NCBI RefSeq assembly: GCF_026151205.1
Contig: NC_087082.1
Span: 8,440,901-8,504,900 of the forward strand
Length of the DNA stretch: 64,000 nucleotides
Direction: 5' to 3'
Source: Bolinopsis microptera
Taxonomy: Eukaryota > Ctenophora > Tentaculata > Lobata > Bolinopsidae
Positions 1-12,344 of the stretch are shown here, piece after piece. Numbering within the stretch: position 1 is the stretch's first letter; every line of letters starts with the position of its first letter. The position numbers and the translations under genes are program-made. The notes under the pieces are model-generated. The model did no database searches, had not been told where the DNA came from, and saw only the letters and a program-made list of their open reading frames with translations.

Positions 1-170
1 CAGATGTCGTTGCGACATATAGCGCTAGATAGCGTTAGATAGCGCTAAATAGCGTTAGATAGCGCTAAATAGCGTTAGATAGCGCTAAATAGCGAAGAAT
101 TTTGGGTCGTGACAGTCCAGGCTATTTAGCGCTATCTAGCGCTATATGTCGCTGCGTCAGATGTCGTCGC
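1..170. repeat. TAGCG-based palindromic short-repeat array (left copy)
   Basis: The stretch is built from near-10-base modules such as TAGCGCTAGA, TAGCGTTAGA and TAGCGCTAAA. It then turns round: a spacer (about 95-120) separates the modules from their reverse complements (CTATTTAGCGCTATCTAGCG), so the block can fold on itself. It shares the string GTCGTTGCGACATATAGCG with the larger array at 2700-3361. No coding potential is seen. Confidence 0.8.
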
Positions 171-218
171 TACATATAGCACAAGATATCATATCCTATC
201 ACAGTAACAGTAATCCTA

Positions 219-468
<250 letters not shown>

Positions 469-1015
469 ACTGGGACCGTAAGCGCAGCCTGTCTTTTCCC
501 ACCCAATCTTTTTTGTTATTTTTATTTTATATGAAAATTAATTTTTACTGTGTATGAAAATTAATTATAATTTAAGTGAGAATGCAAATGATATAACTAT
601 AAGCTTGCGCGGCTCGTCGAAGTCACCCAACTATTACACTCGATTTATCAAATATTCGGCTGAGTGGAACAAAATATTAAATATCACTTAATCAAGGGGT
701 CGTTTACATATTATAATTATATAAAGGGCCTGATGCCGCCGGCTGGGGTTTTCCAAATTATTACGCTCGCTAGTGTGATTGTGACATAATACTAATAAAT
801 AGCTTAATAGCTATGTATGGAACTGATTACTAACAATGAGGGGTCGTTCACATACCCCGTAATCAGTTTTACCATAGCTATTATATTTATGTCAATATTA
901 CACTAGCGTAATCAATAATCATTTGAATACCCCAACCTCCTCAGCTGATTACGTAATACTAATATGTAAACGACCGTCGACCCTTAACATTTCGGGATCG
1001 GAAGATAGCGGCACG

Positions 1016-1082
1016 TACTATTTCGACGAAATTTATACAAGTTACTAAGTTAGTAACTTGTATAAATTTCGTCGAAATAGTA
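1016..1082. repeat. 67-base perfect palindrome
   Basis: The arms pair base for base around a single central G at 1049. The arm reads outward through TTACTAA, CTTGTATAAATTTCGTCGAA and ATAGT. Upstream sequence (from about 990) resembles the inner part of the inverted arms at 19957-20080 and 20515-20628 (CGAAGAAATTTAGACGAGTAAC there, CGACGAAATTTATACAAGTTAC here, compare in pieces). This is therefore probably a collapsed remnant of that element. Confidence 0.75.
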
Positions 1083-1804
1083 ACTAACATCGTTGATTCA
1101 TGATGCCAATCTTTCACAGCTCAGTGGTGCATTTCGCCGAAAAGCATTATTGAATACCGAGAAGCATTTTTGGATGCGCGGCGCGACACACTCACAGTAA
1201 TGTCAATCCTTCACTGTTCATGTTCACAGCTCGGCGAGGCCCAGTCATGGTGCATATCGCCAATTTAGTAACACTAACATAGTTGGTCAGTTCGTACAAA
1301 AGTCGTAAAAAATTCGTACAGTTCGGCACGTTTTTTCTGTTCGGGATTAGTTTGGGAAAAATTCGCCTCATAAATTTTCGAAATATATAATAAAAAGCTA
1401 ATTGCAAAAATTTGTGTTAAAATGGCGGGAAACGATGACGTGCGGATGCATGTTAATATTTTAAATCTGAAATGTAACCTCCCGGACAAAAATAAAAAAT
1501 TTTTCGGACTGAAGTGATTACTGATTAAAAAACAAAATTTTTTTAAAAAATTCGGTAAAAATTCCTCGACAGCTTTTTAAAATTTGTACAGTTCGACACC
1601 TTTTAAAAGTTCGTACATACAGTAAGGTACTGACCAAGTATGTTTAGTAAAGCACTAGTGGTTGCAAGAAGCATTATATTATTGGCTGCGCGGCGCGGCC
1701 CAGCAGTGCATCGCGCTACAACAAACATCGTCAAATAAATTACTCGAAGCTCAAAGCTGTAAAGTATATATCCAAAATAATTCCGATCCCGAGGATTGTT
1801 ACTA

Positions 1805-1896
1805 GGCCGCGCTCAGCCTGTCATTCCGCCAAATCTTTATTCGCCAAATCTTAATGTTTATGAACATGTACATAATAGCTTGGGTCCCCAGGTAAG
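1805..1896. repeat. Short dispersed repeat, copy 1 (GCTCAGCCTGTCATTCCGCC family)
   Basis: A block of roughly 75-90 bases starting GCGCTCAGCCTGTCATTCCG and ending GGTCCCCAGGTAAG. Similar blocks occur at 11501-11581, 19555-19629 and 20131-20216, the last two on the opposite strand. The best-preserved copies begin and end with CTTAC(C)TGGG-type inverted termini, suggesting a very small MITE. Confidence 0.65.
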
Positions 1897-2368
1897 AGGA
1901 TTGACATAACTTATAAATTTATAATATATTAATTCTAAATACTGAATGCATCGCATTTTAAGGGATTTGGTATTTTCGTAGCTAAATTGCACTAAATAAA
2001 TATAAAGCTTTCGCGCTTGCACTTCACACTTGCGCGTAGTTCGTAAACTGAAAACTCGTGGGTACGATATATGTGATTACTGAACAATAAATTCGGCTCG
2101 ACTCTCATTACATTCTTTTAATAACTTGCTGTGCGAGATTTCAATACTATTAATTTGCAAATGCTAATTTAACATTTAGATCTTTACATCATCTTCTTTC
2201 ACATAGCCATGTGTCTAAGCGTACTACTAGCGAGAGGGCTATGGTTAGAGCATAAACAAGTTATACTGGACGAATCTCACTCGTTAACGGGTGATACTCG
2301 TAATTTACTATCACGCGCCGCTTTTTCTCAAAATATTAGTCTAAGCCTATACCAGCCGGCAAAGTTTT

Positions 2369-2686
2369 TATATGTAACCTACATACAACGTTAAAATTTA
2401 GTTGAGTTTTGAACGTTGCTTATTATATAGTTGATAAGGTAACCTTGATCTAACGTAAAATAATAAACGTTTTGAACGTTAAAAATAAAACCTATAACCA
2501 ACGTTAGATATTTAACGTTTAACAACGTTTTATATGTAACCTACAAACAACTTTAAAATGTAGTTGAATTTTAAACTCTGCTTATAGTTAATAAGGTAAC
2601 CTTGATCTGACGTCAAATAATAAACGTTTTGCAACGTTAAAAATAAAACTTATAACCAACGTTAGATATTTAACGTTTAACAACTA
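2369..2686. repeat. Tandem duplication of a ~160-base unit rich in AACGTT
   Basis: Two diverged copies (about 2369-2530 and 2531-2686) each start TATATGTAACCTAC and end with AACGTTAGATATTTAACG followed by TTTAACAAC. Many AACGTT palindromes lie within each unit. Nothing coding is seen. Confidence 0.8.
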
Positions 2687-2699
2687 TAGCCATAGCTAT

Positions 2700-3361
2700 A
2701 GCTGTCGCCGCGATATCTAGCGCTAGATAGCGCTATCTAGCGCTATCTAGCGTTGACTGTCACAAACCGATATTCTCCGCTAGATAGCGCTATCTAGCGC
2801 TAACAAGCGTTATCTAGCGGAGAATGTCGGTTTGTGACAGTTTACGCTAGATAGCGCTATCTAGCGCTAGCTGTCGCCGCGATATCTAGCGCTAGATAGC
2901 GCTATCTAGCGCTATCTAGCGTAAACTGTCACAAACCGACAGTCTCCGCTAGATAGCGCCAGATAGCGCTAGATAGCGCCAGATAGCGCTGCGTCAGATG
3001 TCGTTGCGACATATAGCGTTAGATAGCGCTAGATACAGCTAGATGTCGCAAAAAAAAGGGCGGAAATTTTATGAAAATAGCGCTATCTGTCGCCTGGCGT
3101 CAGTGCTGCGTGCTTAGCGTCATCTAGCGTCATCTAGCGTCATCTAGCGTCATATAGCGTCATATAGCGTCATATAGCGCTAGATAGCGCTAGATAGCGC
3201 TAGATAGCGCTAGATAGCGACATTCGAAAGGTGCCGTGCACTTAGCGACAATGTCGCTAATTGGCGTCATCTAGCGTCATCTAGCGTCATCTAGCGTCAT
3301 CTATCATCATCTGGCGATATTTCACGCTAGATGACGCTAGATGACGCTAGATGACGTCATA
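2700..3361. repeat. TAGCG-based palindromic array (large copy)
   Basis: About 660 bases made almost wholly of TAGCGCTAGA, TAGCGCTATC and TAGCGTCATC modules in both orientations. A sub-block at about 2701-2790 (GCTGTCGCCGCGATATCTAG...) is repeated at about 2870-2960. The sequence between them contains long inverted arms built around ACTGTCACAAACCGA and TCGGTTTGTGACAGT. A run of GTCATCTAGC repeats follows at 3110-3345. The same module vocabulary appears in the small TIR element at 46538-46638. Confidence 0.85.
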
Positions 3362-4783
3362 TGTCAAATTTCAACTATCAGTAAAGGTCCTTTAATTGGC
3401 GTTTTTGACACCACTTGGGGGTCCACATTTTCGGCTCTAAAATCATTATTCCTTGGCCAATTTTTTATTTTTTCATGCTGATTTGAAGGCCATTAAAGCA
3501 TTTGACCCAGCCAAAAAAGTTCAAGTTGTATATCTTTTACGGTTTTTGCGGAAAGTCGCGTTAAAGTTGATGCCGTGGTGTCAGTAAAATGGCACAGATA
3601 TATATATATATATCGTCTCGCTTTATATATAGTAAGATAATATATATATATATATATATATATTTTGTTGCTGTACTCCTACACATTGTATATATATATG
3701 TATACATATACATTCTATACTTTATAGAATGTTTACATACATTATCTATAATATGTATGTAAACATTCTATGAAATAATATGTGTGTACTGTGTATATAT
3801 GTATCTCATTTGGTTGGATTTATCCAGCGACAGAGGTGCTCAAACCGGAGGAAGCTGGATACAAAATGAAACAACAAAAAACGTAAAGTTTCATGCATTA
3901 CTACTAATGCAATCATCAGTGTTTAGAAAATAATAACAAAAAAATAGCTGTTTCTGTATATAATATATAGTGTATAGAATATTTATATTATATGATATAT
4001 ATACATATATAAATACATCTGTCCGATCTATTGCCCAACACCAAGTCATTGGGAATCACGTGAATAAGTCTCAATTAAAGCAAAAAATGACCCTAGCAAA
4101 GTACATTTAACGAATTAAATACACAATGAACTTACGAGCTTTACCAGACAGCATGTAACTTTAAAGTAAAAGCTGGGTATTCTTGACAACCCTGTTGCTC
4201 ATCACAATAGGAGTTAATTGTTATTCTGATTGCTGATCAAAGGGCAGTTTTTAATGAGCATTATTTGGCTATTATAGATTCCATGAGTGGGAGCCAGATT
4301 AGAATTAGACTATGGATCGTTTTTGCCCACCCCAGATGTGTTATAAATTTGGTATAAAGAGAGAACTATTAGTACTAAGTATTATTAAGCGAGCAATCAT
4401 AATTTCTGTGGAAATTCCGATTTTGTTGTGGAATTTTGGTCGTAGCCCCAGAAAATAAACAAAAAGTAAGCTTCTGGAGTGAAATTTAAAATTTAAAGAT
4501 AACAATATAGCTTTTTTCTAATTATAAACAAAAAAAATATAAGACGTAGTCAATCTCACAAAATATACAATTGTCAGGATTAAGTTAAAAGTCGCAAAAC
4601 CACGTATTTAAGTTTAACGCATTTAAGAATAAAAGACAATAAATAGAGAAAGCTATTTACAAGTCGTTTGTATTTAAAGCAGTTCGAATTGGTATTAGCA
4701 GTCATAATCAACAAGCGAAGTGGACTGGTTCTTTAACTACAATCAATCAGGATGAGATCGCGGTGATGAAATGTTTGGCAGTA
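3362..4783. other. AT-rich spacer with TA microsatellites
   Basis: No exon was recognised. TA-rich simple sequence lies at 3598-3800, and one copy of a dispersed repeat lies at 3948-4290. The end of this spacer would hold the 3' untranslated region of the minus-strand channel gene; no clear AATAAA was identified close to its stop. Confidence 0.6.
3948..4290. repeat. Dispersed repeat, copy A (pair with 9041-9420)
   Basis: It begins GCTGTTTCTGTATATAATAT and ends near AAAGGGCAGTTTTTAATGAG. The copy at 9041-9420 is in the same orientation with substitutions and small indels. The two copies flank the TRPC-like gene on either side, and neither contains an open frame. Confidence 0.8.
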
Positions 4784-7700
4784 TTACCAAATCATATCAC
4801 CGCTTTCAAATTCACTTGATTGACTTTTTGAACTTTTTCGGTCGACTGATAAAAAATTTTCACTTTCATGATTATTTTTTTGATTGATCACACAATGTCT
4901 CTTTGATTTTTGACTTACGGATCTCCTAGCTTCAACAGTGAAGGAGTTGTGTCGCTGAATAGCGATAGCCTTGGCAAATGTTCGATCGTCCCTTTCGCTG
5001 TATAAATCTACAGACGTGTTACTGTTACACATTTCGGAGGTAGCCGTTGATCTTCTGTAACGGTCACAGAGTGTACAGAACAGTTTGTCTCGATCTGTTT
5101 GTCCCTCCAGATTCCCTGATGATGTTGGTTGTCTAAGGGTATCACGAGTCTCGATCTCAGACCGGTACCAGATCGTCACAGGTATCAGAACGATGTGCAA
5201 GGGAAATACGAAGGGTTGTCCGTTTCTGTACTCCTGATTAATATTGTTAATATAACTTACTCAAAGTCTAGGAATGATTTCAAATAAGTTACTTCCAATC
5301 CTTTCTAAGACTTTATCATTGGTATATAATGCTTTCTGTTTCAAACCTTGAGTAGCTGGCTTCTTGCATATTTCCACTCAATGTCACAGTTTCCCTGAAT
5401 TCTCTCGAAGGTGTTGTTGAGAATAGCTATCAACATGTTCAGCATCAGGACAACAGCGAGGATGATGTAAAAAAGGAGAATCACGTAGACCACGTTAGTT
5501 GTCATGCTGTCGTTTTCTACTTTTATGTCCTGTTAAGGTCATTCATTACATGATGTAATTAAATGAGAAGATATGGAATATTTTACATGAATACATGTAT
5601 GTTCATAAATATGTATAAACATTTTTTTTCAAAAATATATAAATTGAAATAACTTTAGATGACCAAAAGGCCAATGTCTGACTTGATGATTTGACTCCAT
5701 ACATAGAAATATATAATGTGGTTTTCTATTTACAAAAACGGTGTCTGTCAATCTAAGTTTGGATGAACCCTTCAGAGTTGGTTAGCAGCAACCATTTTGT
5801 TAGACAAAATAATTGATCAAGCAACTTTCAAGTTATTTTTGTCACTCCAAACACTTACTCCAAATATACCAAATGTGGACCACATCACATTTATAATGCA
5901 CGTCCCGAAGTCCTGGAAAAATGATGAAATTTCCTTTGGTTTGACTCCTGCCTTGGTAAGGTTTGAATTCGCATCCCACCCCTGAAAATAAGATAAATGT
6001 TAATATGAAACACGAACAACAAACATTATAGTTATACTCTAACTCAGCACAGAGATATGCAAATACAGCAGACAAATCAAAGTAACTCTTACCTGACGGT
6101 CGGTGATGGTTTTGTTCTGAGATCTTACAGTGTTCACGACCGAATGGACGGCTATAGCAGTACCCATGACACAAGTGAACAACACGATGAGCACAAATCT
6201 GAACACCTCAGTTATCAGAGTTCTTAAAGCAATCAAGACCGGTCCCAAACCAGGAAAGAACTCAAGGAAGTTTAACCACCGCAGGATCATAATAAACTCA
6301 GTTAAGGCGTACATATAAGTAATCTTTAGAATGTCCTTATGTAGATTATTCAGGTTAATCAAATCGTCATCGGGCTTGTCTTTGTATGTAAAGTACACTA
6401 TTATTCTATAGACAGCTGCTGCCGAGATCATGACACTGGAGAAGAGTTCAGTGATGTTCCACATGTTTGCCAAGTATCGCCAGAGCTCTTGCTCCAACAA
6501 CTGATCAATTTCTATCAAGAGTCTGGATATTGTGCAGAACCATAGAGCTATCTCCGTGTTGCTAGGGATGTGAGACTCTTTGGGGCACAGGCATGTTGCT
6601 ATCAGCAGTCCCAACAGGATCAAATAGTTCAATATATCAGTGAGAAAGCAAATGAATGGGATAAACAGAAAATGAATATGCTGTACCCCCCTTGACAATC
6701 TTGGTGGAATTTTCAGCACTTTCTCAACTACCAAGAACTTGATCAAATACCACGGTAGAAGGAAAGGGCTCAGTATATACTTAGCTGCTATTTTTATCTT
6801 ATCCCAGGTTGATTTGTATGCTTCGTTGCCGTACCATTCTTCTAAAATAATCTGCTGACTAAAAGGATGGCCGACAAACCTCTTCTTCCCCTCATCTATT
6901 GCTTTTTTGAGTATTCCATGTGACTTATCAAGAACCTCCTTAGTCTCCCACATCTTTTCACATTGATCCAACATTTTGTAAGCAAAGACGTCAGCGTCTC
7001 GGATTAGCAATTCAAACTCCATTCTAAACTCGCTTCTGATCTTAACAATTGCCTCTATACTCTTGCTCACTTCGAAAGATGCTGTAAAGGGATCCCTGCA
7101 CTGCAAATAAACATCGTTGGACAAAAGAAATGACAAGGACTTCACGCTGAAGCCCGACTCTGCCTGTTGAACATCAGCATCTGTGCTATTACCAAGATCC
7201 GAAATGAGTTTGGTTACAGCCGCATTGAGGTTAGCTCCTGCTTGAAGGAGTGCGTCTATAGAGTCCCTGTCACCTCGCGCAGCAGCAATACTGAGAGGAC
7301 CATCACCCTTCTTGTTTGTTGCGTTTGGATCAGCTCCGTATTTCAAGACAATTTCTACCATCCTGAAGTTGGTTTTAGATGCTGCGATGAGGACCGTGTC
7401 TCCTTCCTTGTTTTTGATATTTGCAATGTTCGTGATTGTGTTATAGTGGACCTTAGGGCAGCCTATTTTGGGTAGTATTTCCACTTTGTACCCTCTTTCA
7501 GCTAAAGTCGCAGATACCCCATCATAATCTTTCAACTTTATCATATCGAATATCTGACCAGGCAACTGATTCAGGCATATTAGACTTGGGTCTTGGAATA
7601 TTTCCTGACATTCCAGCAGTGAATTTAGATGAAAGGAAAACGGACTTTTATTATGGTTGACATTTCCTTGCTTGCCGAATGTAAATCTTCGGTTAGCCGA

Positions 7701-7874
7701 TCCGATTTTAGAATTAGTAATGGCTTCTGCCCTTTTGTTCTCGAGATCTTTTGCCTTATCGTCCGCGTCCTCTGGTGTACAACTTACTTCGACAACTGGT
7801 AAGTTGTTTGACTGTGCAACAAAGTGATGAGAAAGAGGGTCCTGCTGGCAATATTGGACTGCATCGTTATACAT
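4784..7874 (-). CDS. TRPC-like cation channel with ankyrin repeats (four exons recognised)
   Basis: Spliced coding exons, 5' to 3', are 7874-6093, 5981-5859, 5529-5347 and 5233-4784. All junctions are phase 0 with GT-AG borders, and they give about 845 residues. Ankyrin-type repeats lie at about 104-220 (GADPNATNKKGDGPLSIAAA). Hydrophobic segments run from about 400, with HFLFIPFICF in S1 and LGPVLIALRTL in the S4-S5/S5 region, as in TRPC channels. Exon 2 supplies a pore-helix-like piece (IINVMWSTFGIFG, compare the TRPC FWSIFGL motif). Exon 3 supplies S6 and the post-S6 helix (LMLNMLIAILNNTFERIQ, then EWKYARSQLL), a family signature. The last exon is a Ser-rich, charged tail. The donor of exon 3 (GTTTGA) is weak, although the next exon joins in phase. 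The first ATG is directly preceded by an acceptor-like TTATTTTTAG, so an upstream exon may exist. The family conducts non-selective cation or Ca2+ current at the plasma membrane, usually downstream of phospholipase C. Confidence 0.88.
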
Positions 7875-8004
7875 CTAAAAATAAACGGAAAATTAAGGCC
7901 CAAGCTATAAAACGGTAGCAACTATTAGGAATCCGACTACTTCTCGAAGTAAGATGCAAATACTTTATAGAATATATAATGTACATATATATATATATAC
8001 ATTA

Positions 8005-8725
8005 TACAGGGGGATGGGGGAGGGGAGGGGCCAAAGTCAGTAAAAATATAATGTGTGGGCTTCTTTCTCAGTCACTGAATGCCCGATTGAAATAATGTTT
8101 CTGGTATAACATGCTATTGTCACTCATTTGAGGAATATGTAAAATAAAATAATAACAATGTTAATTTTTTCCGAATGAACGTTTTTAGATGTTTTGAATG
8201 ATCGGAGCAATTCAAATTGTAATGGATTGTGTTTGGCCTTTTAAAATACACTTTCCTTGAAACTGAAATGGGAGCCCTAGCTACTCAGATGACTGAAATA
8301 TCAAGCATAAAAGGTTTATTTAATACGTGGTAACAAATGATTGGGTTGACACATATTGGGGTCCGCATATTTGGAATCGTACATGACAGAAAGCCCAATT
8401 ACGGTTTCCCAGCACGCTATCACATAATTACCCAATCAATTTGGCTAACGAGGTTACTTGATAACTTCATCACTTTTAAACGTTTCAGATCATATTCCAC
8501 CTATTGCGATATTTTAAAATGGAGTTTCGAGCATGTAAGAACATTATAAAATCGAATTTATAAATTTTACAACAGAATCCTCGAATGAGTAGTTACAATT
8601 TATCATCGGAAAAGTTACAGGTTTTAAATTATGAAACATGGAGTGATCCAAATTTATATAAAACATTTGTAAAATTTATTTCGGCTGATCCAAGACAAGG
8701 CAGTTAAACCATAATGACATTGGTG
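8005..8725. mobile_element. Degenerate relative of the 14.1 kb mariner-like MITE
   Basis: It begins near ATTATACAGGGGGATGG and follows the order of motifs seen in the element at 14097-14863: a CTCAGTCACTGAATGC block, TTTCTGGTATAAC, GTGTTTGGCC, then CTCAGATGACTGAAATAT and a TTTAATACGTGGTAAC block. The termini are eroded, so the exact right end is uncertain. No protein is encoded. Confidence 0.6.
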
Positions 8726-9554
8726 CCGACCCTACATAAAATATAGAATTGAAATCATTAATAAATTATCAAGAAATACTTTAGATATTAATACTATACC
8801 CACTCACTATACTACTCAACAGACTTACACAACATATCAACAATAACCATAGTGTAATATATCAATATAGATGGTAAAATATGTATTCCCGGATAGGCAT
8901 TCTAATCAGGCCAACATACGTCAGAAGACCACAGACATTCGGTTAGCTTTGTTTTGAAAATGAATTTTTTTTATTGGACATAGCCACATAGGCTGGCAAG
9001 TCATTCCACAAAAGTAATAGTATTGATCTATAAAAGAGGCTGTTTCTGTGTATAATATATAGTTTATAGAATATTTATATTATACATAGATTATATACAT
9101 CTTTCCGGATCGATATATTGCTCGATCCCAAGCCGTTGGGAAGCTATTGAATATAGGTTTCAATAGGTTTCAATAGCTTTCAATTAAAGAATAAAATAAA
9201 TCTAGCGAAGTACATTTAAAAAATTAAATAAACAATGAACCCTCGAGGTTTGGTAGGTATAGTTTGGCTATTCTTGACAACCCTGCTGCTCATCACAATA
9301 GGAATTAATTGATATTTTGATTGCTGATCAAAGGGCAGTTTTAATGAGCATTATGCCGTTTTTGTGAGTATTACATTGTATAAATGTATGCCATATGGTT
9401 ATTATAAATTCCGCGAGGATTAGAGCCATACTGATACCACTTTCAAAAAGAATAGAATGGGTATCCCCTCAAAATGTAACCTAATTTTTTCGAGTGATCC
9501 TAACACTCCTAAATCTATATTAATATTTTACGTCATTAAGACAGCAGTCGTCTT
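8726..9554. other. Gene-free spacer with dispersed repeat copy B
   Basis: No exon was recognised. The block 9041-9420 is the second copy of the repeat described at 3948-4290. The rest is unremarkable AT-rich sequence that could hide an upstream exon of the minus-strand channel gene; none was identified. Confidence 0.6.
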
Positions 9555-10200
9555 AAAGTCTTAATAGAGGCAACATCTTACTTATAATTCAAAGAATTAT
9601 GTTAGTCTGTATGTACTGTACGACCGCCCACGTGCAAATTAGGTAAAAAGCAAAAGATTACATAGTAACCATGGTAACGAGGGTTATTACACGCACGTGC
9701 ACGTGCAAACATTTGCGAGCGATATTTTCATCGGTTTTGTGGTATGGCAATTACGTTGTGTTTAGTGCGAGCTACATTGTAATCGGCCGTATCTTCGGTT
9801 TTGACTTGTGGCGGATATTTTTTGATGCGATAAAAACTGAATACAAAAGAATACTATTACCTTCCTCCATCTCTCCATGTGACCACGGGTTTTCTAGTCT
9901 TACTTGTAATTCAAAGAATTATGTTTGTAGAATGTATGTACGGCCGCCTACGTGCAAATAAAAGTTGCATAGTAACCATAGTATAACGGTGGTGAACGTG
10001 CACGTGCAAAGATTGGCGAGCGACATTTTGATCGGTTTTGTGGTAATTACATTGTGTTCAGTGCGAGCTACATTCAAATCGGCCGTATCTTCGGTGGGGA
10101 TGAATACTTTTTGATGCCATTAAAACTGACTGCCAAATAAATAGAAAACTACTAGTTTCATCCCTGTTACCACGGTCTTTCTAGTATTATATATAGGTGA
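9555..10200 (+). repeat. Two tandem ~300-base CACGTG-rich units
   Basis: Two successive units (about 9575-9895 and 9896-10200) share this order: AATTCAAAGAATTATGTT, a CGGCCGCCTACGTGCAAAT block, AGTAACCAT, GCACGTGCACGTGCAAA, GATCGGTTTTGTGG, GTGCGAGCTACATT, CGGCCGTATCTTCGG, TTTTTGATGC and a closing TTTCTAG. Three further units lie inverted at 18570-19415. Each unit carries palindromic CACGTG (E-box-like) sites. Confidence 0.8.
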
Positions 10201-11500
10201 GGCAGAATTTTGCAAAAAGTGCGGTATTACTTACCTTAAACTCTTAAATTGCTCAGTGTGTGGCCTAGGTGTGCGGCAAATTTGACGAATAGTGCGGCTC
10301 GAGTGCGGCGAATAATTGCGCAATGTGCAGCAAACGTGCGGCAAATGTCAATGTTTAAACATGAAACTACAATTGCATCAAAGTACAATTACATCTATCT
10401 GTCTATGGCGTTGATTTAAATGTGTACCTAAATAACACACAAGTTAATTAATGTTCAAACCTTGGAATCCAAAAATCGTTTGATCACGAACTTAAGCGAT
10501 GATGGCCGATTACAACATTGCAAGATTTACAAAAAAGGTTTCCCCGTTTTCATACAAGGACGAACTTCAACTAAACTCCTGGGCTGTGAATGAAGTGGAG
10601 ATATCACCTTGTTTGGAGGAAACTTTCGGCCTTTTAAGAGCTGGCAAACTGGCGATGCAAACTTGCGGTGCAGGACGTTTAAAAAACGATTTATGATTAG
10701 CAATCATTATCAATTAGTGTGAAAACAGACGATTTTTCAATAGGCAGATCTAATCACAGTGAATTCGGTAACGTGCTAACAACACATGATAACACGGATA
10801 TCTTTGCATACTTTAGTAATTTTTATCTGAACTCGACCCGGTTGTCTAAACTCAGTCCAGTTTTTGCCAAACTTGAACCAGTTTTCGTCCAAACTTGAAC
10901 CAGTTTTCAGTCTAGTTAGCGAAAAAGTTCGGAAAACGACTGTTAGAGCGAATATGTGCGGGAAACGGCTAAAAGTGCGATTCCGGACTTCCTGCACTTA
11001 TATATTGTCTTGTCTATGTTGCCTCGTCTATTTTGGGTTCACAATAGTACAACGACGTATGGTCGTACGACGGACACAAGCTATCATCCTTACTCTCCTC
11101 ACGTCCGACAATGGCGTTTCTCTCGTCGCTAATAGTATAATATACAAAATAAATAAATATGTCTATTAGACATATTTGCATTATTGGCTTCTGTGTATTA
11201 TATTTATAATATTATGTTGAATGCATTATGCAGCATAAAAGATTAAAGGGTGCAGACTACAAGTACAAATGAACATTTCATCCTTCGAGTTTACATTATG
11301 TACAAAATAACTTAATTCGGGCCCTCTCCGAGTTCCAAAAAATAATTCGTGTGATAACGGGCAACTAAACGGCTTGCTTCAGCTTATAAAATAAATAATA
11401 TAAAAGTTACGAACTATTGCCAAACGATTCGGGCAAATCAATATCAGACATGATTCTGTAAAAGATAGCTGATACGATCGTGAACATCCAGTTCTAAATT
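10201..11500. other. Gene-free stretch with GTGCGGC-type short repeats
   Basis: At 10220-10350 a loose run of GTGCGGCAAA and GTGCGGC words occurs. At 10858-10915 a CAAACTTGAACCAGTTTT phrase is repeated. Short open frames here (for example 10499-10696 and 10864-11169) show no recognisable domain or flanking splice pattern. Confidence 0.55.
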
Positions 11501-11581
11501 ACTGGGCGGCGCTCAGTCTGTCATTCCGCCGCATCTTTTATCTGTTTATTAAACAGAACAAGCCTGAAGTCACCAGGTAAG
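11501..11581 (+). repeat. Short dispersed repeat, copy 2 (CTCAGTCTGTCATTCCGCC family)
   Basis: It begins ACTGGGCGGCGCTCAGTCTG and ends CACCAGGTAA, matching the copies at 1805, 19555 and 20131. It is non-coding. Confidence 0.7.
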
Positions 11582-11832
11582 TTCTAAATAACTAAAGAGC
11601 CGTTTTGTATTGAAAAGCTGAGTGATCGAAAAAATTCCGAATGAAAGTAAATGTGGTTTTGGGAAAAAGTAATTTCCTTTACAGCTTCGTCATTAAATCA
11701 AGCTAAGATTGACAATACGATTTACATATGACGTAGAATGACTCATCATGGCTGCTCACTTGTTGCAGAAAAAATGAACAATTGCGGCTACATGTGATTG
11801 TGTCACAACTGTATTGACATTGTTGTCATAAC

Positions 11833-12324
11833 TCGAGCGTAGTGCGATTAATCACTTAATTACACTCGAACTTCGAGATGTTTCTTAATGTTCAAACCAA
11901 CTTGGTTTGATGCATTTTTGAATGCTGATTCCAAATCACCCCACATGACATGGGTTAAAACGCTCCCCTGGCGAGTTATCGGCGAAAACTGTTTCGGTCA
12001 CGGAAGTTGGCCTAATTTATCGTTAGGGTTAGGCCTAGGCCCTAGGGTTTAGCATATGCATCAGTTATAGGGGTTGGATAACTGGGTAAGGGTTAGGATT
12101 GTGGTCAGAGCAGAGGGTTAGGTTTTTGAATAGTCCCTCAATCAGGACCATCTAAAGAACGTGCTTAAGTTTTTTTTGTGGTTTTCTTTGTTGTTCAGGA
12201 AGCAGGCTTGCCATAAGCAAAAGTCCGAACACGGAGTCTAGGAAATTCCTGTGAACGAAATAAACAGAATCACGTGTTTAAGTAGATCACGTGATAGTCG
12301 AGTGTAGAGTCAATAATCATCACC
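11833..12324. mobile_element. MITE of the 9-bp-TSD family (diverged, long copy)
   Basis: The left end reads TCGAGCGTAGTGCGATTAAT and the right end TCAATAATCATCACC. They are bounded by TGTCATAAC (11824-11832) and CGTCATAAC (12325-12333), a 9-bp target duplication with one mismatch. The interior keeps family landmarks: a GCTGATTCCAAATCACCCC block, GGTTAAAACGCTCCCCTGGC, TTAGGG-rich sequence and a CACGTGATAGTCGAGTGTAG block. No transposase is encoded. Confidence 0.8.
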
Positions 12325-12344
12325 CGTCATAACACGCGATTCGA

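Larger units (their letters stand above)
540..2368. other. Gene-free stretch with degenerate repeat fragments
   Basis: No exon with family similarity was recognised. It holds an imperfect inverted pair around 780-900 (a TAATAGCTATG block and its complement flanking a short centre), a perfect palindrome at 1016-1082, a copy of a short dispersed repeat at 1805-1896, and a GGGTGATACTCGTAA fragment near 2289 that recurs at 20.8, 21.7 and 58.7 kb. The short open frames at 1192-1489 and 2209-2394 look like chance. Confidence 0.6.

Noticed and set aside
10499-10696. 65-codon frame starting MMADYNIARFTKK
   Set aside because: No recognisable domain, no splice partners found and no conserved copy. It is indistinguishable from chance in AT-rich DNA.
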